DNA of 24,516 nt from Bacteroidales bacterium UBA3856 (GTDB lineage: Bacteria; Bacteroidota; Bacteroidia; Bacteroidales; UBA932): positions 1-24,516 of the forward strand of contig DGHE01000184.1 of assembly GCA_002392525.1 (NCBI GenBank). Direction: 5' to 3'. Below, piece after piece: positions 1 to 7,544 of the stretch. Within the stretch, counting starts at the first letter, position 1. The number at the start of each line of letters is the position of its first letter. Position numbers and translations under genes: made by a program. The notes under the pieces were generated by a model. The model was not told the DNA's origin. It saw only the letters and a list, made by a program, of their open reading frames with translations, and searched no databases.

Positions 1-286
<286 letters not shown>

Positions 287-288
287 TT

Positions 289-316
289 GTCATTCTGAGC
301 GAAGCGAAGAATCTTC
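289..316. repeat. Dispersed intergenic motif (TGTCATTCTGAGCGAAG type)
   Basis: Directly after the rpoC stop lies a 28-base string beginning TGTCATTCTGAGCGAAG and ending GCGAAGAATCTT. From memory, this motif recurs in intergenic DNA of many Bacteroidetes and some other bacteria. Only one copy is visible here, so its repeat status rests on recollection. It sits between the stop codon and the terminator stem. Confidence 0.45.
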
Positions 317-322
317 TGATAG

Positions 323-360
323 AACAGGGGGTGGCCTTTTGGGTCACCCCCTGTTTGTCT
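323..360 (+). terminator. Rho-independent terminator of the rpoC transcript
   Basis: An 11-bp perfect stem pairs 323-333 (AACAGGGGGTG) with 345-355 (CACCCCCTGTT). It can extend through G334-T344 and two C-G pairs to a 5-nt loop (337-341). A T-rich tract follows (TTTGTCTTT, 354-362). The position, 37 nt after the rpoC stop, fits termination of the rpoBC operon. Confidence 0.9.
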
Positions 361-385
361 TTGGCCGATATTTTGCATAACTTTG
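354..385 (+). promoter_or_regulatory. Bacteroidetes-type promoter for the lipoprotein/EEP operon
   Basis: TTTG at 354-357 is followed by a 20-nt spacer and TAACTTTG at 378-385, matching the Bacteroidetes primary sigma consensus TTTG-N19-21-TAnnTTTG. The -7 box ends 19 nt before the ATG at 405, giving a short leader. The -33 element lies inside the T-rich tail of the preceding terminator. Confidence 0.75.
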
Positions 386-404
386 TGTAAAATCAGACAT
401 AGAC

Positions 405-1589
405 ATGAAGACAATGCGCTACCTGTCATGGCTGGCGATAGCTGCCATGATGCTTGCGGGCTGCAGCACCCGTATTACTCCATATTACCCTCATGGTGGT
501 GGAAGCAATCCCGGTGGCAGTACGCCCGGAGGCGGATCGGGCGGTTCCCAGCCCACTACGCAGGTGAATTTCCGGACCGACTGGAACGTTACGTATGAGG
601 GCCGCACAGACCTGGAGGACGCGAACGAACGTGTAGAGGAATTCCTCATCAACTATACCGGCAACCATTACTTTTTCCTTCGCACGCTCAGTGACGAGGA
701 CTTCGCCTCCATTTACAATTCCGAGGTGAAGGACCTCATCGAGGGAGAAGTGAAGGACCTCAATACCATCGCCGGCAACAAGAATATCGAGTTCGAGAAG
801 CTGGACGGCCTCTATACCAAGAAGGTCAAGACGCTTTACCTGGACATCATGGTCCACGGAGAATACAACCTCTTCCTCATCGAAGTGGATAAGGACGGAA
901 AGCCCACCTACAACTACACCAAGACCAAGATTGAGGTGGTGGAAGAGGACCAGACCTACGAGTACAAGACCTGGCTGGGCGTATGGACGGTCTCGGACGG
1001 TTATGTAGGCTACGACATCGAGATATCGGCCCTGGAGAACAACTACCTCTACCGCGTCGACGGCTGGGAGACCGGTCCCGCCGCAGGAGACGTCCAGATG
1101 AACCAGGACGACGACTGGCTACAGACCAAGCTGCTGGCCGATGGCACCATGAGCATCCCCATCCAGTTCATCGCCTCCTATGACAATTACGAGGACCTGG
1201 GAGACGTGGACTACATGTTCGTGGGCACCTACGTGGAAAGCACCGGCATGCGCGTAGACGACTGGGAAGGCTGGGAGGTCGCCTATGCCGATAAGGACGA
1301 CGGCGTCAACTATGTCCTGCACGGCGGCTCCACCGAGTACGAAGTGGATGGACAGACCTTCACCACTCCCTACAACAGCATGCGCTACTCGCTCTACAGC
1401 TACAAGGACGAGTGTTGGCAGCATTTCCACTCCGCCGTTCCACAGTTCACGGACAAGAACGGCCGTCAGCTGACCATGGTCCGCACCAAGGCTTCTTCCG
1501 GAGTGGACCGCACACCCGTTCACACCAGGAACTACCTTCGTAAAACACAGCCCCGGCAACATGTGAGCCGGAAAATGAATAAGCGTTAA
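405..1589 (+). CDS. Uncharacterised lipoprotein with Gly/Ser-rich linker
   Basis: A 394-aa protein of unknown function. Residues 1-20 form a lipoprotein signal peptide with lipobox LAGC and acylated Cys20. A low-complexity Gly/Ser/Pro linker (about residues 31-50) follows, typical of Bacteroidales surface lipoproteins that hold a globular domain away from the membrane. The remaining ~340 residues are rich in Tyr, Trp, Asp and Glu (for example TWLGVWTVSDGYVGYDIEI), suggesting a beta-sandwich, but I recognise no family. The last ~35 residues are unexpectedly Arg/Lys-rich (…RKTQPRQHVSRKMNKR) compared with the acidic body, which could be a real tail or a late frameshift. The gene is 6 nt upstream of the EEP lipoprotein, so the two are probably co-transcribed from the promoter at 354-385. 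ATG 414 is a possible alternative start and would also leave a signal peptide. Confidence 0.85.
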   Translation: MKTMRYLSWLAIAAMMLAGCSTRITPYYPHGGGSNPGGSTPGGGSGGSQPTTQVNFRTDWNVTYEGRTDLEDANERVEEFLINYTGNHYFFLRTLSDEDFASIYNSEVKDLIEGEVKDLNTIAGNKNIEFEKLDGLYTKKVKTLYLDIMVHGEYNLFLIEVDKDGKPTYNYTKTKIEVVEEDQTYEYKTWLGVWTVSDGYVGYDIEISALENNYLYRVDGWETGPAAGDVQMNQDDDWLQTKLLADGTMSIPIQFIASYDNYEDLGDVDYMFVGTYVESTGMRVDDWEGWEVAYADKDDGVNYVLHGGSTEYEVDGQTFTTPYNSMRYSLYSYKDECWQHFHSAVPQFTDKNGRQLTMVRTKASSGVDRTPVHTRNYLRKTQPRQHVSRKMNKR

Positions 1590-1595
1590 AGACCT

Positions 1596-2420
1596 ATGAA
1601 AAAAATCTTTTTGGGAGCGCTGTCGGCGCTCCTTCTTGCCGCCTGCTCGGCACCTTCCCCTTTGAAAGTGATGTCCTACAACATTCGCTACGGCACGGCC
1701 GATGACGGCGTGTATAGCTGGCCGTGCCGCCAGGACGCTGCGGTGGCCATGATCGAAGACCAGCATCCGGCTGTATTCGGCGTACAGGAAGGACTTCGTT
1801 TCCAATTGGATTTTATCGCGGAAAAATGCCCCGAATACAAGTATGTGGGTGTTGGCCGTGAAGACGGAGAGGCCGGGGGAGAGCACATGGCCGTTTTCTA
1901 CGACACCACGCGCGTGGACCTGAAAGACTGGGGCACCTACTGGCTCTCGGAAACCCCCGATGAACCGTCCAAGGGCTGGGATGCCGCCTGCAAGAGAACC
2001 GCTACCTGGACGCTCCTGTACGACAAGAAGACCGACAAGCATTTCTATTTTGTAGATACGCATCTGGATCATGTGGGCGAAGTGGCCCGTGAGAAGGGAC
2101 TGGCCCTGGTGGTGGAGCGCATCGGCGCCATGAATCCCGAGAACTATCCCATGATTCTCCTGGGAGATTTCAATGTCTTCCCCGACGACCCTTGCCTCGC
2201 CGGTCTTCGTGCCGTCATGACGGACGCACGTGAAGTGGCCCCCGTTACTTCCGCCGAAAGCACCTACCACGGCTACGGAACGGTGGCGAAAGCCCCCATC
2301 GACTATATCTTCTATTCCGGATTCTCCGGCTGCGAGGAGTTCGCCCGCGTGACAAAGCCTTACCTGGAGTGCCCGTACGTGTCCGACCACTATCCCGTTA
2401 CGGCGGTCCTTAAGTACTAG
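1596..2420 (+). CDS. Endonuclease/exonuclease/phosphatase (EEP) superfamily lipoprotein
   Basis: A 274-aa member of the DNase I-like metal-dependent phosphodiesterase/phosphatase fold. All core motifs are visible: SYNIR with Asn29, QEG with Glu65 (metal ligand), DTHLDH with Asp154 and His156, LGDFN with Asp191 and Asn193, PIDYIF with Asp236, and SDHYPV with Asp264-His265. The signal peptide ends in lipobox LAAC (Cys17), so the enzyme is membrane-anchored facing the periplasm or cell surface, which makes DNA repair an unlikely role. Secreted Bacteroidetes members of this subfamily are usually annotated simply as endonuclease/exonuclease/phosphatase; possible substrates include phosphoinositides, sphingomyelin-like phosphodiesters and nucleic acid. 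It follows the unknown lipoprotein by 6 nt. Its stop codon overlaps that of the convergent regulator gene. The fold is confident; the substrate is unknown. Confidence 0.92.
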   Translation: MKKIFLGALSALLLAACSAPSPLKVMSYNIRYGTADDGVYSWPCRQDAAVAMIEDQHPAVFGVQEGLRFQLDFIAEKCPEYKYVGVGREDGEAGGEHMAVFYDTTRVDLKDWGTYWLSETPDEPSKGWDAACKRTATWTLLYDKKTDKHFYFVDTHLDHVGEVAREKGLALVVERIGAMNPENYPMILLGDFNVFPDDPCLAGLRAVMTDAREVAPVTSAESTYHGYGTVAKAPIDYIFYSGFSGCEEFARVTKPYLECPYVSDHYPVTAVLKY

Positions 2421-3994
2421 GCCTTTCCAATCTCCATGAGCCGTTTCTCAAACTCTTCGTTGGGATAGATGGAAGCGTTGCGCAGTTTGACGCGGTAATT
2501 GTAGATGGTAGAAGGAGACTTCTTGAGGAAACGGGAGATATCGGCCGATTCCGTTACTCCCAGCCGGATAAGCGCAAAGATGCGCAGTTCATTGGAGAGC
2601 TTGCCTGCGGGCAGGCTCTTTCCTATTTGCTGGTCTTCCTTGAGCAGGGCGTTGAGATCCCTCACAAAGTCCGGGAAGACGCTGAGGAACGTCTTGTCAA
2701 ACTCCTGGAGCAGGGTCTCCCTTTTTGCGTCGATGAAATCGTCGGAGCGGAGAACCTGGATAATCTCGTCCATGTCTTTGGACTTGGCCACCACGCGGAT
2801 GGAGGAGCGGTATTCCTCCAGGCTGCCTATGTGTGATGCAAACATGGCGGCATACTGCCCCAGAGTGGCTTCCCGCAGCTCGTTTGCCTGTTTCACCTGT
2901 ATCAGGGATTGCTTGAGCCGCTGCTGATACTGTCTGATGGTGATGAGGATGATGATACAGGTGGCAAGGAGAAGGGCCAGCAGCACCATGATGATCATGA
3001 TGCCCTTGTAACGCTGTTTGCTCACGTTGTCGTAGGACGAGATGACCTCCGGCATGAAGGCGGCAATTTCGTTGAGACACACGCGCGCATCGGAAACGGT
3101 TGCGTCATTGTATGCGCGCGTGACATACGAGAACGCCCGGTCCGTGTGGCCCTGCTGCATGGCCATGCGGGCTGTCTTGATGAGCGAGCGGGAAGAGCGG
3201 ACTGCCTCGTTCAGGTCGTAGCAGGCACTGATGGCATTGTGGGTGAGGGCCATTTCCATATTGCCTTCCTGCTGGTAGGTCTTGGCCAGGCAGTAGTGCA
3301 GGATGGACAGCTCGTCGGGGTCTGTGGGGTTTGTATCCAGGTATTTCTGCAGCTGGGCGCGGGCCTGCTCCGGATGCCCGCTGTCCATCTCGTTCTCGGC
3401 CAGGTACGTGTGGTAATATAGTACGGTGGTGTCGGCCGCCGTGAAGATGAGGTTCCGGTAGTAGCGTTCCTGGGTATCCAGCCGTCCCTTGAACAGGGGG
3501 TCCTTGTTGGTGATGTTGAGACCGTGGCGCAGGGTAATGAAGGTGCGGTAGTAGGAAACCAGCGCGCGGGGGGCATCGCCCGGCCTGATGTCCATCTCCT
3601 GCAGCACTTCCTCGGCATAGCGGTACATGCCCGAAATGACATATCGGTCGGCCCGGTCGTTGAGGGCCGCGTTGATGAGGGTGCGGTCTCCGATTCGGCG
3701 GGCCGTCTCCTCTTCCAGGTGCGCGTATCTCAGGGCCGAGTCCAGGTCGTAACGGGCGTACTCCTCGTACAGGCATTTTTGCAGGTGGAAGCGGAGCTCG
3801 TCAGAGCCGACGCTCTTCAGCTGACTGCGGAATGCCTCGATACGGGCTTCCTTCCGGGCCGTGATGTCCTTTTCTCCGTCTATGAGCTGGTCCAGCCTGA
3901 GCAAGGCTGCTTTGAGCTGGGGCGAAGACTCACAGAAATCCCCGGAGATGAGCACGGCGGAAACAATCCAAATAATAAAACCCGTATGGGACAT
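2417..3994 (-). CDS. Inner-membrane TPR/HTH transcriptional regulator (DUF6377-like)
   Basis: A 525-aa protein with the layout of SusR-type Bacteroidetes membrane regulators: an N-terminal signal or anchor segment (residues 3-19); an all-helical TPR-like periplasmic region (~25-320; e.g. ARAQLQKYL, CLAKTYQQEGNMEMAL); one strong transmembrane helix (331-353); a cytoplasmic coiled linker (355-395); and a C-terminal helix-turn-helix (466-505) containing ADISRFLKKSPSTIYNYR. I believe the C-terminal half corresponds to DUF6377. Such proteins are inferred to sense periplasmic ligand and activate adjacent susCD operons. It is transcribed divergently from susC across 252 bp, which supports control of that operon. 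Its stop overlaps the EEP gene stop by 3 nt with no terminator between. The ATG at 3994 sits 26 nt below a good promoter -7 box. Confidence 0.88.
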   Translation of the reverse strand: MSHTGFIIWIVSAVLISGDFCESSPQLKAALLRLDQLIDGEKDITARKEARIEAFRSQLKSVGSDELRFHLQKCLYEEYARYDLDSALRYAHLEEETARRIGDRTLINAALNDRADRYVISGMYRYAEEVLQEMDIRPGDAPRALVSYYRTFITLRHGLNITNKDPLFKGRLDTQERYYRNLIFTAADTTVLYYHTYLAENEMDSGHPEQARAQLQKYLDTNPTDPDELSILHYCLAKTYQQEGNMEMALTHNAISACYDLNEAVRSSRSLIKTARMAMQQGHTDRAFSYVTRAYNDATVSDARVCLNEIAAFMPEVISSYDNVSKQRYKGIMIIMVLLALLLATCIIILITIRQYQQRLKQSLIQVKQANELREATLGQYAAMFASHIGSLEEYRSSIRVVAKSKDMDEIIQVLRSDDFIDAKRETLLQEFDKTFLSVFPDFVRDLNALLKEDQQIGKSLPAGKLSNELRIFALIRLGVTESADISRFLKKSPSTIYNYRVKLRNASIYPNEEFEKRLMEIGKA

Positions 3995-4019
3995 GGCGGT
4001 TTGTTTTTAATTTTATTTA

Positions 4020-4050
4020 CAAATGTAGTAAAAATTTATAAATGGCCAAT
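4020..4050 (-). promoter_or_regulatory. Promoter of the DUF6377-like regulator
   Basis: Read on the minus strand, ATTG (4047-4050) is followed by a 19-nt spacer and TACATTTG (4020-4027), matching TTTG-N19-21-TAnnTTTG. The regulator ATG lies 26 nt downstream. The surrounding sequence is strongly AT-rich. Confidence 0.7.
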
Positions 4051-4159
4051 AATGAAACTCTACTAAAATGAGTTTTGGGGTTATATTGCAACTATCTGAC
4101 AATCAATTCGTATTAATGTTTCCATTTGTGGATGTCATCTACTATTCTTCCCCTTGCTG

Positions 4160-4190
4160 TTTTATATGCCCGCACGTTCGCGTAATTTTG
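4160..4190 (+). promoter_or_regulatory. Promoter of the susC operon (weak -33 box)
   Basis: TAATTTTG at 4183-4190 matches the TAnnTTTG -7 box. The best -33 candidate, TTTT at 4160-4163 with a 19-nt spacer, is poor, as expected for an activator-dependent PUL promoter. The leader to the ATG at 4247 would be about 50 nt. The AT-rich stretch 4051-4159 is where an operator for the divergent regulator would be expected, but I found no convincing dyad there. Confidence 0.55.
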
Positions 4191-4246
4191 CACTGGGCAA
4201 AACGCAAAATCATTCGCCGAATTATTAACTCTAATCCCAAACCAAT

Positions 4247-7200
4247 ATGTTTCACAAAAAACTGTTCTCTGTACTGCTCGTGCTGTTAAGCATGGCGGTA
4301 TCTTTTGGCGCGCATGCGCAGAAGCAGACAGTGAGTGGTACCGTGTCCGACGCCATCGGCCCCATCGTTGGAGCCGTGGTCCAGGCAGAAGGGACCAATG
4401 CTGTTACAGACATGGATGGCCACTTCGCCATCACAGTTTCTTCCCGTGCCGTACTGGAAATCTCCTGCCTGGGCTACAAGACCCAGCAGGTTCCCGTTAA
4501 CGGACAGACTCGCATCAACATTACCCTCGTGGAAGACAGCTTCGCACTGGACGAGGCTGTTGCCGTGGGTTACGGTACAACCAAGAAGGCTAACCTCACC
4601 GGCGCCGTATCGGTGGTGAAGTCTGAGAGCATCAAGGACCGTTCGGCCCTGGATGTGGCCCAGATGCTGCAGGGCTCGGTTCCGGGTCTCAACATCACCT
4701 CCGCCTCCGGCCGTCCCGGCCAGGCCGCTACGCTCAATATCCGAGGTTGGAACTCCATCAACGGCGGTTCTCCGCTGGTGCTGGTGGACGGTGTGGAGGG
4801 TGACCTCCAGTACCTGAACCCGGTGGACGTGGAGTCGGTCTCCGTCATCAAGGACGCTGCCGCCGCAGCTATCTACGGCGCCAAGGGATCGGCCGGTGTC
4901 ATCCTGGTGAGCACCAAGAGCGGAAGCAAGGAGAAGGATGGCAAGGCCACCGTTACCTATAGCGGCCGCGTGGGTTTCACCGCCCCTACCGCCTCCACCG
5001 ACTGGGAAACCCGTGGCTACTACAGCGTGTACCTGAGCAACTTCTTCATGAAGGCCTACAACGGCAGTGTCCTGTACGACTACAGCGCCGCCGACATGCA
5101 AGAGCTCTGGGACCGCCGCTACGACGTCACCGAGAATCCCGCCCGTCCGTGGGTAGTCATCTCCCAGGACCAGAGCGGGAAAGACATCTATAATTATTAT
5201 GCCAACACCGACTGGTGGCATGTGCTGTATAAGGACAACAAGCCCACCACCAGCCATACCATCACCGCCAGCGGCGCCACCAAGAGCGTGAACTACCTGG
5301 TATCGGCCGGTTACGTGTACGAGCAGGGTATGTTCAACATCAACCCCGACCACTACGACCGCTATAACCTGCGTGCCAAGGTGGGCTTCGACGTGACCAG
5401 CTGGCTCAAGATCGGCAACAACTTCAGCTACTTCAACAGCGCGTACTTCTATCCCGGCCGCGGCGGTATCAACAATTCCCTCTACGGCGCATCGGCCCAC
5501 GCTCCGGCCAGCTATCCGGCCTACAACCCGGACGGCACCAACCTGTACGCCACCCGCTACAACAACAACGTGCTCATGGATGGCCTCATGATGGCCCTCA
5601 ACAACGGAGACAGCAACACCGACCGCATTGACAACATCAGCAACACCTTCGATGTTACCATCACTCCTCTGAAGGGCCTCACCATCAAGGGCGATTTCAC
5701 CTATGCCTTCAAGCTGGCGCGCAACACGAACCGCACCATGCCCGGTGAATACTCCAAGGATCCCGGCGTTATCGTCATCCAGGATTCCGGAGCCGCCTTT
5801 GAGAACAAACTCACGGAGACCTCCAACGTGCACACCTACCGTGCCGCCAACCTCTATGCCACTTACGAGCACAGTTTCGCCAGCGCCCACAACCTCAAGC
5901 TGATGGCTGGCGTAAACTATGAGACCAAGCACATCAAGGACCTGCAGGGCATCGGTTACGACTTGTACTCCTATGACCTGAACGACCTCAACCTCACCGG
6001 CGCCGATGCCGACGGCAACAAGCGCATGGAAGTGAGCGGCGGTCAGAACCAGTACAAGACGGCCGGTTACTTCGCCCGTATCAACTACGACTACAAGGGT
6101 AAATACCTCCTGGAGCTGAACGGCCGCTACGACGGTTCCTCACGCTTCCTCAGAGGCCACCGCTGGGTGTTCTCCCCGTCCGTCTCCCTGGGTTGGAGAA
6201 TGAGCGAGGAGTCCTGGTTCGAGCCCGTCAAGGGCTGGTGGGATAACCTCAAGATCCGTGCATCCTTCGGCCAGCTGGGCAACCAGCAGATGAGCGACTA
6301 CTATCCCGCCATCCGCACCATCTCCACCGGCTCGCTGTCCTCTTATCTTTTGGGCGATTCCAAGCCGGCCCTGGCCTCCATCTCGGCCCCGGTTTCCTCC
6401 GGCCTTACCTGGGAACGCTCCATCCAGAGCAACGTAGGCATTGACATGAACTTCTTCCAGAACCGTCTGGAGTTCTCGGCCGAAGCCTACATCCGCGACA
6501 CCAAGGACATGCTCACCGCCGGCGAGGTGCTTCCCGCTACGTACGGTTACAGCAGCGCCCCCAAGGAGAACGTCGCCGACCTCCGCACCTACGGCTGGGA
6601 ACTGAACATCGGCTGGAGAGATTCCTTCAAGCTTGCAGGCCAGCCGTTCAACTACAACGCCAGCTTCCTCCTGAGCGACTATACTTCCTATATCACCCGC
6701 TTCAACAACCCCGACAAGCTCTTTGCCAAGAACTACTGGGAGGGTATGCGCTACGGTGACATCTGGGGTTACCACATCGTGGGTCTCTTCCCCAGCGACG
6801 AGGCTGCCGCCGAATGGTCTTCCAAGGTGAATCAGGCCAATGTGAACGGCATCATCGACAAGAGCACGGGTGACATCAACCCCGTTACAGGCGCCCCCGG
6901 CGTACGTGCTGGTGACCTGCAGTTCGCCGACCTGGACGGCAACGGCATCATTGACAGAGGTAACGGAAAGGTGGGCGACAGCGGTGACTGGCAGGTCATC
7001 GGCAACAGCCAGCCCCGTTTCAGCTATGGTCTCAACCTGGGTGCATCCTGGTTCGGTTTCGACCTCTCCATGTTCTTCCAGGGTATCGGCCACATGGACT
7101 GGTATCCGCAGTATGAAGTGCGCCAGTTCTGGAGCCTGTATGCCCGTCCGTTCGCTACGTTCATTCCCCGCGACTTCCAGAACATGTACTGGACCGAGGA

Positions 7201-7531
7201 GAACCCGAATGCCTATTTCCCGCGTCCCCGCGGTTATGTCGCCGGCGTGGGTGCCGGCCGTGAGCTCACCGAGACCAACGACCGCTACCTGCAGAACATC
7301 GGCTATCTCCGTCTGAAGAACCTCACCTTCGGCTATACGCTTCCCCAGAAGTGGACCCGCAAGGCCGGCATCGAGCGCCTGCGCTTCTACTTCACCGGTG
7401 AGAACCTCTTCTACTGGGCTCCGGGCCTGCACTCCAAGTACATCGACCCTGAAATGGCCCAGACCAATGGCAACCTGCGCATCTACCCCTGGCAGAAGAC
7501 CATCATGTTCGGCGTAGATTTAACCCTTTAA
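4247..7531 (+). CDS. susC: SusC/RagA-family TonB-dependent outer-membrane transporter
   Basis: A 1094-aa outer-membrane TonB-dependent transporter that imports oligosaccharides or other ligands together with its SusD partner. It has a Sec signal peptide cleaved after AHA (residues 1-24), a carboxypeptidase-regulatory-like Ig domain (~28-97, VSGTVSD…GLYGYKT-type, ending INITLVED), the DEAVAVGYG segment (102-110) that marks SusC proteins, a plug domain (~112-225; MLQGSVPGLNI, LNIRG, LVLVDGVEG, SVIKDAAAAAIYGAKGSAGVILV), and a long beta-barrel ending in the expected MFGVDLTL with a C-terminal hydrophobic residue. A DLDGNGIID segment near residue 904 is typical of the family. The length is normal (1000-1100 aa). 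There is no extra N-terminal STN domain, so signalling through an anti-sigma factor is not indicated. It is the first gene of a seven-gene operon; susD starts 13 nt after its stop. The symbol denotes the family only; the substrate is unknown. Confidence 0.97.
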   Translation: MFHKKLFSVLLVLLSMAVSFGAHAQKQTVSGTVSDAIGPIVGAVVQAEGTNAVTDMDGHFAITVSSRAVLEISCLGYKTQQVPVNGQTRINITLVEDSFALDEAVAVGYGTTKKANLTGAVSVVKSESIKDRSALDVAQMLQGSVPGLNITSASGRPGQAATLNIRGWNSINGGSPLVLVDGVEGDLQYLNPVDVESVSVIKDAAAAAIYGAKGSAGVILVSTKSGSKEKDGKATVTYSGRVGFTAPTASTDWETRGYYSVYLSNFFMKAYNGSVLYDYSAADMQELWDRRYDVTENPARPWVVISQDQSGKDIYNYYANTDWWHVLYKDNKPTTSHTITASGATKSVNYLVSAGYVYEQGMFNINPDHYDRYNLRAKVGFDVTSWLKIGNNFSYFNSAYFYPGRGGINNSLYGASAHAPASYPAYNPDGTNLYATRYNNNVLMDGLMMALNNGDSNTDRIDNISNTFDVTITPLKGLTIKGDFTYAFKLARNTNRTMPGEYSKDPGVIVIQDSGAAFENKLTETSNVHTYRAANLYATYEHSFASAHNLKLMAGVNYETKHIKDLQGIGYDLYSYDLNDLNLTGADADGNKRMEVSGGQNQYKTAGYFARINYDYKGKYLLELNGRYDGSSRFLRGHRWVFSPSVSLGWRMSEESWFEPVKGWWDNLKIRASFGQLGNQQMSDYYPAIRTISTGSLSSYLLGDSKPALASISAPVSSGLTWERSIQSNVGIDMNFFQNRLEFSAEAYIRDTKDMLTAGEVLPATYGYSSAPKENVADLRTYGWELNIGWRDSFKLAGQPFNYNASFLLSDYTSYITRFNNPDKLFAKNYWEGMRYGDIWGYHIVGLFPSDEAAAEWSSKVNQANVNGIIDKSTGDINPVTGAPGVRAGDLQFADLDGNGIIDRGNGKVGDSGDWQVIGNSQPRFSYGLNLGASWFGFDLSMFFQGIGHMDWYPQYEVRQFWSLYARPFATFIPRDFQNMYWTEENPNAYFPRPRGYVAGVGAGRELTETNDRYLQNIGYLRLKNLTFGYTLPQKWTRKAGIERLRFYFTGENLFYWAPGLHSKYIDPEMAQTNGNLRIYPWQKTIMFGVDLTL

Positions 7532-7544
7532 TTGAGCTTTCCCT

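Noticed and set aside
1119..2390. 423-aa minus-strand open frame over the EEP lipoprotein
   Set aside because: It is antisense to a gene with complete catalytic motifs; no recognisable features.
4068..4289. 73-aa plus-strand open frame in the regulator-susC intergenic region
   Set aside because: It spans the susC promoter and overlaps the susC start in another frame; composition is that of AT-rich regulatory DNA.
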